Source: RI-92 sp037384645 (GTDB taxonomy: Bacteria; Pseudomonadota; Gammaproteobacteria; UBA6429; Thiohalophilaceae). From it: a DNA stretch of 57,590 bases. Position 1 is the first letter of the stretch. Every line of letters begins with the position of its first letter. Below the pieces are notes generated by a model. That model had not been told where the DNA came from. It made no database searches and worked only from the letters and a program-made list of their open reading frames with translations. The stretch spans positions 1 to 57,590 of the forward strand of contig JARRNT010000028.1 in assembly GCA_037384645.1 (NCBI GenBank), given 5' to 3'. Positions 24,552 to 33,609 of this stretch are shown here, piece after piece. Both the position numbers and the translations under genes were made by a program.

Positions 24552-25332
24552 TTTTCCCCGCCAGTCTGATCTCCTTGATGACTTCATCGGTGGTCATGAC
24601 CCGCGAGTAACGGTCACGCAGCGTAGCGATGGTGGCATTGTGTAACTCCGGCGTCACCGTGGCACAAGCATCATTGACCAGGGTAGTATGAAATCCCCGA
24701 TCGCAGGCGTCGCGTACCGTGGTCGAGACACATTCATTGGTATACACACCGCAAACATACAGGCTATCAATTAACATATTGCGCAGGATGTATTCGAGAT
24801 TGCTGGCATTAAATACACCACTGGCGGTTTTGTTGATCACAATCTCATCGCCCTTGGGTGCCACCTCCGGTAAAAATTCGGCTTCCTTAGAACCCGGCGG
24901 CGCATGCAGGCCCAGACGCTGGTGACCGACACTGCGGTCGCGACCATCCTGGGTCAGTGACTGTATGCGGGTATGGATGACTTCCAGTTTCAAATCACGA
25001 AAGGCATCCTGTATCCGCCGCACGTTGGGCAGGACCACATGATCCAGGCGTTTGAAATAGTATTCCTGGGCCTGCACCGGTACCGCATTATTACTGATGA
25101 CATCGGCAAAGACACCATAGCCGGGCGCCGCATCCAGATACTGCAGGTCGATGACCAGCAAGGCGACTTTATGCAGTATCAGGGCCTTGCGGGCCTCTGG
25201 GGGTTGAACGATCGACTCGCGGTAGGTTTGCCGCAGCGGGTCGATATGCAGATAATCCTTGTCCAGGTTTTGCAAATCCGTCTGACGCAGGTCCTCCATT
25301 TTTGTTTTGTGATTTTGCTTAGTATCGCTCAT
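24538..25332 (-). CDS. Isochorismatase-fold cysteine hydrolase
   Basis: A 264-residue cysteine hydrolase. The triad of the family is visible: Asp in LLVIDLQ (near residue 59), Lys in INKTASG (near 167) and Cys in VYTNECVSTT (near 199). Relatives include N-carbamoylsarcosine amidohydrolase, ureidoacrylate amidohydrolase and nicotinamidase. A polar N-terminal extension of about 45 residues precedes the fold. It overlaps the M20 hydrolase upstream by 4 bases (ATGA). In this setting an N-carbamoyl (ureido) group is the natural guess for the bond cleaved. Confidence 0.85.
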   Translation of the reverse strand: MSDTKQNHKTKMEDLRQTDLQNLDKDYLHIDPLRQTYRESIVQPPEARKALILHKVALLVIDLQYLDAAPGYGVFADVISNNAVPVQAQEYYFKRLDHVVLPNVRRIQDAFRDLKLEVIHTRIQSLTQDGRDRSVGHQRLGLHAPPGSKEAEFLPEVAPKGDEIVINKTASGVFNASNLEYILRNMLIDSLYVCGVYTNECVSTTVRDACDRGFHTTLVNDACATVTPELHNATIATLRDRYSRVMTTDEVIKEIRLAGKNESR

Positions 25333-26564
25333 GAGCCCGCCAATCTTGCCAGTGTGTTTAGCAGGACATCCGCACCGCGCTCGATATCACGCATGTCGGT
25401 CCATTCCGCGGCCGAGTGACTGCGTCCGTCCTTACTCGGCACGAACACCATTGCCGCCCTTGTGATACCTGCCAGCATTTGCGCATCGTGCGCGGCACCG
25501 CTGGCCATACGCAGACTGGGAATATTCAGGTCATCGGCCACCTGCTTGATCTGATCCACCAGACCACTGCTGCACTTCACCGGCGTAATTTCGCTGAGTA
25601 CCTTGAACTCGAACATCAGGTTGCGGCGGCGCGCAATCGCCGATAGCGCCCGCCGGCATGCCCCCTGCAGTTCGTCCAGGACTCGCTGCTCGGTATCGCG
25701 GACTTCCAGGGTAAAATCAACACGACCCGGGACCACGTTGGCGACGCCAGGGAACAAAGCGACCCGGCCTACTGTGGCCACGCTGCGTTCGCTGCCGTTC
25801 TCGTCCAGCAGACGTTGTAACTGGGTGTGGAATTCCGCCAGCCCGCCGAAGGCGTCGTTGCGCATGTGCATCGGCGTGGTCCCGGCATGATTGGGCGTGC
25901 CGATCAGGCTCACGTCCCATTTGAACAGGCCGGTAATGGCGTCCACCACCCCGACACTGAAACCCATCTGATCCAGGATCGGGCCCTGTTCGATATGCAA
26001 TTCCACATAGGCATGAATCGAATCAGGCTCGCGTCGCGCATGCAGGGCGGCCATGGCGTCATAACCACAGGCCTTCATGGCCTCGGTGACACTCACGCCG
26101 TCGAGATCGATCGCCTTGTGAATCGACTCCGGCGTCAACCGACCGGTCAGTGCCTGTGAGCCAAGCATGCCACCGAAGCGGCCTTCTTCATCGCTGAAAC
26201 TCACCACTTCCAGCGGCCGTTGCAGCGGGATGTTTTCTTCCTTGATCCGGCGCAGGGCCTCCAGACCACTGAGGACTCCCAGGGCACCGTCGAGGTGGCC
26301 GGCACCGGGTACGGTGTCCAGATGCGAGCCGGTCATGACGCTGGCCTTATGGTCATCCCAGTTCAGGCGTCCGTGGATATTGGCCGCGCCGTCTTCGTAC
26401 AACTCAAGTCCAGCGTCATGAATTTTTTGTTTAAACCAGTCCCGACCCTTGATGTCACCCGGACTAAAGGCCATGCGATAAAGTCCGTGGTCGGACTCGC
26501 GGCCGATTGCAGCAAGTGATTCGATATCGTCCTTGAGACGGGCCTGGTTAATGTGTATTGCCAT
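25329..26564 (-). CDS. M20-family amidohydrolase (N-carbamoyl-L-amino acid hydrolase / allantoate amidohydrolase type)
   Basis: A 411-residue zinc-dependent hydrolase. Metal-binding motifs include GSHLDTVPGAGHLDGALGV near residue 78-96, SFSDEEGRFG near 122-131 and ELHIEQGP near 190. These match the hydantoinase/carbamoylase subgroup, which removes carbamoyl groups from N-carbamoyl amino acids or ureides. It heads a coupled set with the isochorismatase-fold hydrolase. Having two decarbamoylating-type enzymes beside a carbamoyltransferase suggests a metabolite that is both made and broken down, or a salvage of ureides. No good ribosome binding site is seen; a 13-base palindrome (GTAAC-GGG-GTTAC, 26568-26580) lies where it should be. 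Confidence 0.88.
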   Translation of the reverse strand: MAIHINQARLKDDIESLAAIGRESDHGLYRMAFSPGDIKGRDWFKQKIHDAGLELYEDGAANIHGRLNWDDHKASVMTGSHLDTVPGAGHLDGALGVLSGLEALRRIKEENIPLQRPLEVVSFSDEEGRFGGMLGSQALTGRLTPESIHKAIDLDGVSVTEAMKACGYDAMAALHARREPDSIHAYVELHIEQGPILDQMGFSVGVVDAITGLFKWDVSLIGTPNHAGTTPMHMRNDAFGGLAEFHTQLQRLLDENGSERSVATVGRVALFPGVANVVPGRVDFTLEVRDTEQRVLDELQGACRRALSAIARRRNLMFEFKVLSEITPVKCSSGLVDQIKQVADDLNIPSLRMASGAAHDAQMLAGITRAAMVFVPSKDGRSHSAAEWTDMRDIERGADVLLNTLARLAGS

Positions 26565-26576
26565 AACGTAACGGGG

Positions 26577-26834
26577 TTACCGGCTATTCGCGGGCTTGTG
26601 CAGGATAACAATCAGGGGGGAAAGAAAAATAATGGCGCCGGATATCCCCTGGCCCGGGTGATCGATAAGTCTGGACAACACAGTGTGCACGCCCCTGATG
26701 CACACAAACAGCATACCGATAAACAGGCGAAGCAGGTTTTTTCGATAATACAGGGGAGTTAAGCTGCACCCATGGAAAAGGAACAGGGCACGGCCCGAAC
26801 GGGCATCCCGATCTTTTACCTTATATAAGTTCAA
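26577..26834 (-). CDS. Possible small hydrophobic protein upstream of the carbamoyl cluster
   Basis: An 85-residue frame whose stop lies 12 bases before the M20 hydrolase start. Two hydrophobic stretches (LLRLFIGMLFVCIRGVHTVL and GISGAIIFLSPLIVILH) could be membrane helices. No family is recognised and the overlapping frames are also open, so it may not be real. Confidence 0.3.
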   Translation of the reverse strand: MNLYKVKDRDARSGRALFLFHGCSLTPLYYRKNLLRLFIGMLFVCIRGVHTVLSRLIDHPGQGISGAIIFLSPLIVILHKPANSR

Positions 26835-27064
26835 TGACGCTTCCGCTCACACCACCAGTCCAGCTCAATTGATGATTGCTAAAAATCACCACGATGGCGC
26901 ATTCAAATGAGTTCTTATTGTGCCAAATCGTGCATGAAATTGCATGTCGGATCCTGCATTAATCCATGTTCGGGCTCCCGAATTGCGTGATTCATCAGAT
27001 ATTGGGCCTATATCCATGCGTCTTGCAAGATATTGCCGGGATGAGTCAATTGTCACTACGCAAT
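26835..27064. other. Stretch without recognisable features
   Basis: Moderately AT-rich sequence with no convincing reading frame, repeat or RNA pattern. It may hold the promoter of the leftward carbamoyl operon. Confidence 0.4.
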
Positions 27065-27086
27065 AAAAAAGCCCACGTTTGTGGGC
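27065..27086 (-). terminator. Leftward intrinsic terminator
   Basis: GCCCAC and GTGGGC pair around a 4-base loop; the AAAAAA on the left becomes a U-run when read on the minus strand. It would terminate a leftward gene, consistent with the decayed gene to its right. Confidence 0.75.
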
Positions 27087-27109
27087 CTTATAAGGGTCGA
27101 ACATTTATG

Positions 27110-27780
27110 GTTGATTTTATTTCGATGCGATCCCTTCCTGTTTGTTGGCCGAGATCACGTGGGCGCTAAAACCCGCATCCCTGGCGTTGCTCTGATCCTG
27201 CTAGACCTTCACATTTATCGGACAAACCGGCCGCGGGCTTAAAATCATGTCAGCACCTTGGATCCGTAAGCGGGCATCGAAGATGTCCTTAGGGCCTGGG
27301 GCTTATCCGGTTCGAACAAGGCCAGCGCATACGCATAACACTGCACGTTTTTTTCATAATTGTCCAGCCGCCGGCACCCATGGTCGCCACCAGTTTGTCC
27401 TGATAGCCAGCAATCTTCATGCTTCCGGCGGCTTCTTCACGTGAGTGCCCAGCTCATCGTTGCCGACGTCCTCGATCAGTGCCGCCAGCATGTGACGAAG
27501 TTTATGACTGTCACCCCGGGATCGCGCTTGACCATCTGCAGGAAATCAGCCATGCCGCCGACAGTGTTGTCCTTACATGTCTCACTGACTTTGTCGGCTT
27601 CGGGCTGACGATGATGCGCAGCTGCTTAAGCCTGGTCTCCAGACCAGGGTCAAGCAGGGGAAGTAAGAATACTGCGGGGTTCTTCATACCGAGGCTGACT
27701 TGCTGACCACATTCGGTTGCCTCCGGCGCAAGGCCTGGGACATCGATTCGTCTATATAATAAGTATGTTAACCTGCTTAT
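27110..27780 (-). pseudogene. Decayed minus-strand gene of unknown family
   Basis: Protein-like pieces appear in shifting minus-strand frames, for example ADKVSETCKDNTVGGMADF, FLQMVKRDPGV, LRHMLAALIEDVGNDELG, MKIAGYQDKLVATMGAGG, NYEKNVQCYAYALALFEPDK and KDIFDARLRIQGADMI, broken by several frameshifts and stops. A proper leftward terminator follows at 27065. I do not recognise the family. Either this is an old pseudogene or the sequence is poor here. Confidence 0.45.
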
Positions 27781-28055
27781 TCTCATCAGGCACAGTGACG
27801 CAGGCTTTTGGACAGGACACACAAGCCAGTAACATTGAGCGCCGCAGTAACGGTATTTATCCTTACAAATCAGTAAGATATGTTAGCGAATCTCAAGGAG
27901 TTATACACGGATAAATCCGACAAATATATTACTTTATTACTATTTTCTCATATAGATTGGCTGTCTATAGTTTCAGGCAGTCTAGGGCATAGCCATAACA
28001 ATGCATTCACCCCTTCCCGGCCAGCGTAATACCCGGGCTACCCAAGAGGTTCACC
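27781..28055 (+). other. Leader region of the soe operon
   Basis: An AT-rich 275-base region upstream of soeA with no gene. It includes TATATAGATT near 27950, a plausible promoter -10 area, and AAGAGG near 28043-28050 as the soeA ribosome binding site. No operator was identified. Confidence 0.35.
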
Positions 28056-30959
28056 ATGTCAGTCGTCCACAATCCGTTAGAAGCCCCCGCCGGGCGCACC
28101 GAGGTCAAGAACACCACTTGCTACATGTGCGCCTGCCGCTGTGGTATCCGGGTGACCCTGCGTGACGGCGAAGTCCGTTATATCCAGGGTAATCCCGATC
28201 ACCCCCTGAACAAGGGCGTCATCTGTGCCAAGGGGGCCTCGGGGATCATGAAACAATATTCGCCGGCACGCCTGACCCAACCACTGCGACGCAAGCCCGG
28301 GGCCGATCGGGGCGATGCTGAATTTGAACCCATTTCCTGGGATGAAGCCTTTGATACCATCGCCGAGCGCCTGCAACACCTGCGCGCCACCGATCCGAAG
28401 AAATTTGCCCTGTTCACCGGGCGCGACCAGATGCAGGCCCTGACCGGCCTGTTCGCCAAACAATACGGCACCCCCAACTACGCGGCCCACGGTGGCTTTT
28501 GCTCGGTCAACATGGCTGCCGGCATGATCTACACCATCGGCGGTTCGTTCTGGGAATTCGGCGGACCGGATCTGGATCGGGCCAAGCTGTTCGTCATGAT
28601 CGGTACCGCGGAAGACCATCACTCCAATCCACTCAAGGTGGCCATTTCCAAGTTCAAGCGCAACGGTGGCCGTTTCATCTCGGTCAACCCGGTGCGTACC
28701 GGCTACTCCGCCATTGCCGACGAATGGGTGCCGATCAAGCCCGGCACCGACGGTGCCCTGTTCCTGGCCATCATTCACGAACTGATCCGCACCGGCCTGT
28801 ACGATCGTGACTTTTTGATCCAGTACACCAACGCCGCTGAACTGGTCAGTACCGACGAGCAATCCGATGACTTCGGCCTGTTCGTGCGCACCGATATTCC
28901 CCAGGCCCCGGACTGTTTCGACCCGCAGGACCGGGTCTGGTGGGACCGCAACAGCGACAAGGCCGTGCCCTCGCGCACGCAAGGGGCCGACCCTTTCCTG
29001 CTCGGTGACTTCAGCCTGGCCGATGGCCGCCGGGCCAAGCCGGCGTTCGAGCTGCTCAAGGAACGGGTGGAAAACTACACCCCGGAATGGGCGGCAGAGG
29101 TCACCGGCATCCCGCAAGAGACCATCAAGCGCCTGGCCTATGAGATGGGCATTACCGCACGCGACGAAAAAATCGAATTGCCCATCGCCTGGACCGATGT
29201 CTGGGGCAAGGACCACGACAGTGTCACCGGCAACCCGGTGGCCTTCCACGCCATGCGTGGCCTCGCCGCCCACTCCAACGGCTTCCAGAGCATTCGCGCC
29301 CTGTCGATCCTGATGACCGTGCTCGGCACCATCGACCGCCCGGGCGGGTTCCGGCACAAGGCGCCGTTCCCGCGCCCGATCCCGCCGTGCGCCAAGACGC
29401 CGAAGTCGCCGTCCGATGTCCAGCCCAATACCCCGCTCAATGGCATGCCCCTGGGCTGGCCCGCGGATCCCAATGACCTGTTTGTCGACGACCAGGGCAA
29501 GCCGGTCCGGCTGGACAAGGCTTTCTCCTGGGAGTTTCCACTGGCGGCGCACGGCCTGATGCATAACGCCATCACCAATGCCTGGCGCCAGGATCCCTAT
29601 CCCATCGACACCCTGCTGATCTTCATGGCCAACATGGCGTGGAACTCCACCATGAATACCGCCGAAGTGCGCACCATGCTCAATGACAAGGATGAACATG
29701 GTGAATACAAGATCCCGTTCCTCATCGTATGCGATGCCTTCCAGTCGGAAATGACCGCCTACGCCGATATCGTGTTGCCGGATACCACTTACCTGGAGCG
29801 TCACGATGTGATGTCCATGCTGGACCGCCCCATTTCCGAATACGACGGCCCGGTGGATTCGGTGCGCATCCCGGTGGTACCGCCCACGGGCGAGTGCAAG
29901 CCGTTCCAGGACGTGTTGATCGAACTGGGTTCACGCCTCAAGCTGCCGGCCTTCACCCGGGAAGATGGCAGCCGCAAATACCGCGACTACCCGGACTTCA
30001 TTATCAATTACGAAACCGAACCGGGTTCGGGCATCGGTTTCCTCGCCGGCTGGCGCGGCAAGGGTGGCGAGAAGTTCATGAAAGGCGAACCCAACCCTAA
30101 CCAGTGGGAAATGTACGAAAAGAACAATTGCGTGTTCCATTACGAAATGCCGCGCTCCTACCAGTACATGCGCAACTGGAACCGCGGTTATCTCAACTGG
30201 GCGCAGGAACATCGCCTGCTGCGTTACGCCGAGGCGATCAACATCCATATCTATTCCGAGATCCTGATGAAGTTCCGCCTTGCCGCGCAGGGCAAGACCG
30301 ACGGCAAGCAACCGCCTGAGCATCTGCGCAAGCGCATCGAAACCTATTTCGATCCGCTGCCGTTCTATTTCGAACCACTGGAGTCGCATCTGACCGACAA
30401 GCACAAGTACCCGCTGAATGCGGTCACCCAGCGCCCCATGGCGATGTATCACTCCTGGGATTCACAAAATGCCTGGCTGCGCCAGATTCATACCTATAAC
30501 TTCATGCACGTGCATCCGAAGACGGCGCAAAAGGCCGGGATTGAAGATGGCAAGTGGATGTGGGTCGAGTCCATGCACGGCAAGGTGCGTTGCCTGTGCC
30601 GTTATTCCGAAGCGGTGGAACCCGGCACCGTCTGGACCTGGAATGCCATTGGCAAGGCCAGGGGCGCCTGGCGCCTGGACAAGGATGCCAACGAGTCGGA
30701 GAAAGGCTTCCTGCTCAATCACGTGATCGGCGAAGAACTGCCGGCCAACGAAGCCGGTGAGCATGTTTCCAACTCCGATCCCAACACCGGGCAGGCCGGC
30801 TGGTATGACGTGCGCGTGCGCATCTACCCGGCAGGTGAAGACGAACCGCAAATGAGTTATCCGCAATTCGACGCCATGCCGGCCCTGCCGGGTACCGGCG
30901 GTACGCGCAAATGGCTGAGCTTCTTTGCGGGCAAGTTCAACAAGCGCAAGGCGGGATAG
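28056..30959 (+). CDS. soeA: SoeA: molybdopterin catalytic subunit of cytoplasmic sulfite dehydrogenase
   Basis: A 967-residue molybdopterin oxidoreductase of the DMSO reductase superfamily. Four N-terminal cysteines (C22-x2-C25-x3-C29-x27-C57) bind a [4Fe-4S] cluster. There is no twin-arginine signal, so it stays in the cytoplasm. Length and order (catalytic, four-cluster Fe-S, membrane anchor) match SoeABC of Allochromatium, which oxidises sulfite to sulfate and passes electrons to the quinone pool. A DsrC-type gene follows the set and moaA, for the cofactor, is nearby. A related enzyme such as polysulfide/tetrathionate reductase is the main alternative, but the absence of an export signal favours SoeA. 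Confidence 0.85.
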   Translation: MSVVHNPLEAPAGRTEVKNTTCYMCACRCGIRVTLRDGEVRYIQGNPDHPLNKGVICAKGASGIMKQYSPARLTQPLRRKPGADRGDAEFEPISWDEAFDTIAERLQHLRATDPKKFALFTGRDQMQALTGLFAKQYGTPNYAAHGGFCSVNMAAGMIYTIGGSFWEFGGPDLDRAKLFVMIGTAEDHHSNPLKVAISKFKRNGGRFISVNPVRTGYSAIADEWVPIKPGTDGALFLAIIHELIRTGLYDRDFLIQYTNAAELVSTDEQSDDFGLFVRTDIPQAPDCFDPQDRVWWDRNSDKAVPSRTQGADPFLLGDFSLADGRRAKPAFELLKERVENYTPEWAAEVTGIPQETIKRLAYEMGITARDEKIELPIAWTDVWGKDHDSVTGNPVAFHAMRGLAAHSNGFQSIRALSILMTVLGTIDRPGGFRHKAPFPRPIPPCAKTPKSPSDVQPNTPLNGMPLGWPADPNDLFVDDQGKPVRLDKAFSWEFPLAAHGLMHNAITNAWRQDPYPIDTLLIFMANMAWNSTMNTAEVRTMLNDKDEHGEYKIPFLIVCDAFQSEMTAYADIVLPDTTYLERHDVMSMLDRPISEYDGPVDSVRIPVVPPTGECKPFQDVLIELGSRLKLPAFTREDGSRKYRDYPDFIINYETEPGSGIGFLAGWRGKGGEKFMKGEPNPNQWEMYEKNNCVFHYEMPRSYQYMRNWNRGYLNWAQEHRLLRYAEAINIHIYSEILMKFRLAAQGKTDGKQPPEHLRKRIETYFDPLPFYFEPLESHLTDKHKYPLNAVTQRPMAMYHSWDSQNAWLRQIHTYNFMHVHPKTAQKAGIEDGKWMWVESMHGKVRCLCRYSEAVEPGTVWTWNAIGKARGAWRLDKDANESEKGFLLNHVIGEELPANEAGEHVSNSDPNTGQAGWYDVRVRIYPAGEDEPQMSYPQFDAMPALPGTGGTRKWLSFFAGKFNKRKAG

Positions 30960-30993
30960 CGATGCGCAATTTATCCAGCCCCTTAACTTTCAT

Positions 30994-31066
30994 CGCAGAA
31001 ACGCAAAGAACGCAGAGCAATAATATTGTTACTCCGCGAGCTCTGCATACTCAGCGCCTCTGCGTT
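30994..31066. repeat. Intergenic inverted repeat of the 'ACGCAGAG' type, copy 2
   Basis: CGCAGAAACGCAAAGAACGCAGAG on the left mirrors CTCTGC...GCGCCTCTGCGTT on the right. It fills the soeA-soeB gap and would fold as a hairpin in the operon mRNA. Confidence 0.7.
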
Positions 31067-31086
31067 AGGTTTATACAGGTAAAAAA

Positions 31087-31818
31087 ATGACTCAATTAGC
31101 ACTTGTCATCGATTTGAATGTTTGCGTCGGGTGTCACGCCTGTGTCACCAGCTGCAAGGAATGGAACACCTCTGGCAGCGCAGGTTATCTGACTGACGAA
31201 CACCCCTACGGCAAGGACCCGACCGGCACCTTCTTCAACCGGGTACAGACCTACGAGGTCGGTGAGTTTCCCAATACCGAGACCGTGCATTTTCCCAAGA
31301 GCTGTCTGCACTGCGAGGACCCACCCTGTGTTCCGGTCTGCCCGACCGGCGCCAGTTACAAGCGCAAGGAAGACGGCATCGTACTGGTTGATTACGACAA
31401 ATGCATCGGCTGTCGTTACTGCTCCTGGGCCTGCCCCTATGGCGTGCGTGAGATCGACGAAAAACAGAAGGTCATGAAGAAGTGCACCCTCTGCGTGGAT
31501 CGAATCTACGATGAAACCCTGCCGGAGAATGAACGTAAACCGGCCTGTGTCATGGCCTGCCCGACCAGCGCCCGCCTGTTCGGCGATGTACACGATGCGG
31601 AATCGGAAGTCTCCATCACCATCCGCGAGCAGGGCGGTTACCAGCTGATGCCCGAGTGGGGCACCAAGCCGGCCAACCATTACCTGCCGCGGCGCAAGAT
31701 GCGCAAGGTAATCCACGAAGACGAATTGACGCGTGCCGACAACCCGCTGAAGAAAGAACAGCGCGGACCGCGCGGCCCGATCGACGAACCGACGCTGGAC
31801 GATTCGACTTCGTGGTAA
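31087..31818 (+). CDS. soeB: SoeB: iron-sulfur subunit of sulfite dehydrogenase
   Basis: A 243-residue electron-transfer protein of the DmsB/NrfC type. It has four cysteine groups for four [4Fe-4S] clusters: CVGCHACVTSCK (residues 16-27), CLHCEDPPCVPVCP (near 75-88), CIGCRYCSWACP (near 107-118), and CTLCVDR with CVMACP (near 136 and 155). No signal peptide is present, matching a cytoplasmic complex. AGGT precedes the ATG. It carries electrons from SoeA to the membrane anchor SoeC. Confidence 0.88.
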   Translation: MTQLALVIDLNVCVGCHACVTSCKEWNTSGSAGYLTDEHPYGKDPTGTFFNRVQTYEVGEFPNTETVHFPKSCLHCEDPPCVPVCPTGASYKRKEDGIVLVDYDKCIGCRYCSWACPYGVREIDEKQKVMKKCTLCVDRIYDETLPENERKPACVMACPTSARLFGDVHDAESEVSITIREQGGYQLMPEWGTKPANHYLPRRKMRKVIHEDELTRADNPLKKEQRGPRGPIDEPTLDDSTSW

Positions 31819-31829
31819 GGGACATTTTC

Positions 31830-31986
31830 AACGCAGAGACGCAGAGTGCGCGGAGCTCGCAGAGGAATAATTTGTATTTTAATTCCTGGTCAGACAATGC
31901 CTTGCTTAGTAAGTGATGATTCAGTCTACAGGCCAGGAACAGCAGATTAAAAATATTTTCTCTGCGTTCTCCGCGCCTCTGCGTTA
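31830..31986. repeat. Intergenic inverted repeat of the 'ACGCAGAG' type, copy 3
   Basis: ACGCAGAGACGCAGAG begins 12 bases after the soeB stop, and CTCTGCGTTCTCCGCGCC then TCTGCGTT ends just before soeC, with about 85 bases of unrelated sequence between. This is the longest of three copies. Confidence 0.7.
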
Positions 31987-32009
31987 AAAATTTTAAATGA
32001 GGTAAAGAC

Positions 32010-32987
32010 ATGCAACCTGCTTTTAGTGTTATTTTTCTTACCACCCTCATCGGTGTCGGTCAGGGCATGTTCCTGGCCCTGTTCACCGGCCAGAGTTATT
32101 CCGCGGTGGAATTGTTACCGTCCACGGACAGTGCCCGGTTCTACGGCATCGGCGCCGTGATCGCCCTGCTGTTCCTGGCCGGCGGCCTGTTAGCCTCGTT
32201 TTTTCACCTGGGCCGTCCTGAACGCGCCTGGCGCGCCGCCTCGCAGTGGCGCACATCGTGGTTATCGCGCGAAGTCATCGTGCTGCCGGCGCTCATGTTC
32301 CTGGTCTTTGTCTACGCGGTCATGCACATCATGGGCTGGGATACCGTACTGTTCACCACCATTAACGGCGCCCGCCTGCAACTGAGCCTGGTGGTCGCCA
32401 CCCTGGGCATGCTGGCCACCTTTGCCCTGTTCGTGTGTACCGGCATGATTTATGGCTGTCTCAAGTTCCTGCAGGAATGGCACAGCCCGCTGACTGTCAT
32501 TAACTACCTGCTGCTGGGTACCGCCTCCGGTTTCGTGCTCACGACCGGCTTCGCCCAGTATATTGCCCCCGGCCTGGTCCGCTTTTACGGCATCTGGGCC
32601 ACGATCATTACCCTGGCGGCGCTGGTCAGTCGTACCGCCTCGCTGATCCGTAACGCCCGGATCAAGGCCAAGTCCACCCTGCAGACCGCCATCGGTGTGC
32701 GGCATAACCGGATTCAGCAGAAGTCCATGGGCTTCATGGGCGGCTCGGTTAACACCCGTGACTTTTTTCATCACAAGACCCTGGTATTCCTGAAAAGCAT
32801 CAAATGGATCTTTCTCATACTGGTCTTCCCGGTACCGCTGATCCTGTTATGGATGGGCATTGCCGAAAACAGCCTGGCGATCCTGCTCGCTGCGTTTGTG
32901 GCGCAATACCTCGGCCTGATTGCCGAGCGCTGGTTCTTCTTCGCCCAGGCCAATCACCCGCAGAATCTTTATTATCAAACTGTTTAA
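32010..32987 (+). CDS. soeC: SoeC: membrane anchor subunit of sulfite dehydrogenase
   Basis: A 325-residue membrane protein of the DmsC anchor family with about eight hydrophobic segments, the first starting near residue 5 (FSVIFLTTLIGVGQGMFLALF). HLGRPERAWRAASQWRTSWLSREV near residues 70-93 is the hallmark loop of this family. It anchors SoeAB to the inner membrane and reduces quinone. AGGT is seen before the ATG. Confidence 0.88.
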   Translation: MQPAFSVIFLTTLIGVGQGMFLALFTGQSYSAVELLPSTDSARFYGIGAVIALLFLAGGLLASFFHLGRPERAWRAASQWRTSWLSREVIVLPALMFLVFVYAVMHIMGWDTVLFTTINGARLQLSLVVATLGMLATFALFVCTGMIYGCLKFLQEWHSPLTVINYLLLGTASGFVLTTGFAQYIAPGLVRFYGIWATIITLAALVSRTASLIRNARIKAKSTLQTAIGVRHNRIQQKSMGFMGGSVNTRDFFHHKTLVFLKSIKWIFLILVFPVPLILLWMGIAENSLAILLAAFVAQYLGLIAERWFFFAQANHPQNLYYQTV

Positions 32988-33002
32988 ACAGGAGGGCATC
33001 AC

Positions 33003-33338
33003 ATGCAAGCCAACGTAAACGGCAAAACCATACAGTTAAGCGAAGCCGGCTGGCTGGAAAACCTGGACGAGTGGAGTGAAGAACTTGCCGTCGAGATAGC
33101 CAAGAACGAGAAAATCGACGAACTGACCCAGGAGCACTGGGATATTATTAACACTGCACGCGAACACTTTCTCGATGAGGGTGTGGTGGCCGAGCCACGC
33201 AAGTTTTCCAAAATCATGAAAGAAAAGTTCGGCGCCGATCGCAGCAGCCAGCAGTACATCTATTCGCTGTTTCCCACCGGTCTGATCAAGTGCGCCAACA
33301 AGGTCGCCGGCCTGCCCCGTCCCAAGGGCTGCAGCTAA
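33003..33338 (+). CDS. DsrC-family sulfur-carrier protein
   Basis: A 111-residue DsrC/TusE protein. Both C-terminal cysteines of true DsrC are present: Cys in IKCANK and the penultimate-region Cys in PKGCS, 11 residues apart. TusE proteins keep only the last, so a persulfide/trisulfide carrier role is likely. GGAG lies before the ATG, and the gene is 15 bases after soeC, in the same operon. The product may deliver sulfur or sulfite toward SoeABC. No dsrAB genes are in the window. Confidence 0.9.
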   Translation: MQANVNGKTIQLSEAGWLENLDEWSEELAVEIAKNEKIDELTQEHWDIINTAREHFLDEGVVAEPRKFSKIMKEKFGADRSSQQYIYSLFPTGLIKCANKVAGLPRPKGCS

Positions 33339-33352
33339 AATTTAACGCTCTG

Positions 33353-33386
33353 ACCGACACGGGCAACGGTCCGTGTCGGTCCTTTC
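33353..33386 (+). terminator. Intrinsic terminator after the soe-dsrC operon
   Basis: ACCGACACGG (33353-33362) pairs with CCGTGTCGGT (33371-33380) around an 8-base loop, followed by CCTTTCC. The T-run is weak but the stem is perfect. Confidence 0.65.
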
Positions 33387-33609
33387 CGCTGTGTCATGAA
33401 TGTCATCCGCTTCGCGGCGGCCGAGAGGCCGTAACTAGCAGCAGCATACCCAGGTCAAAGATCAACCGATTGATGACACCATGTCGACCAGGTATCGGGA
33501 GCAAGGTAAACGGTCGCACGGCAAATGCGCCAATTTACCCGGATTCGGGGACAGCCACCCTGCATTTAGTGTTAGTATTGGGGCCACCAAAATCGCCTGA
33601 CTGGTCACT

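Noticed and set aside
28077..29804. 575-residue minus-strand frame across soeA
   Set aside because: Antisense shadow of soeA; no domain pattern and no ribosome binding site.
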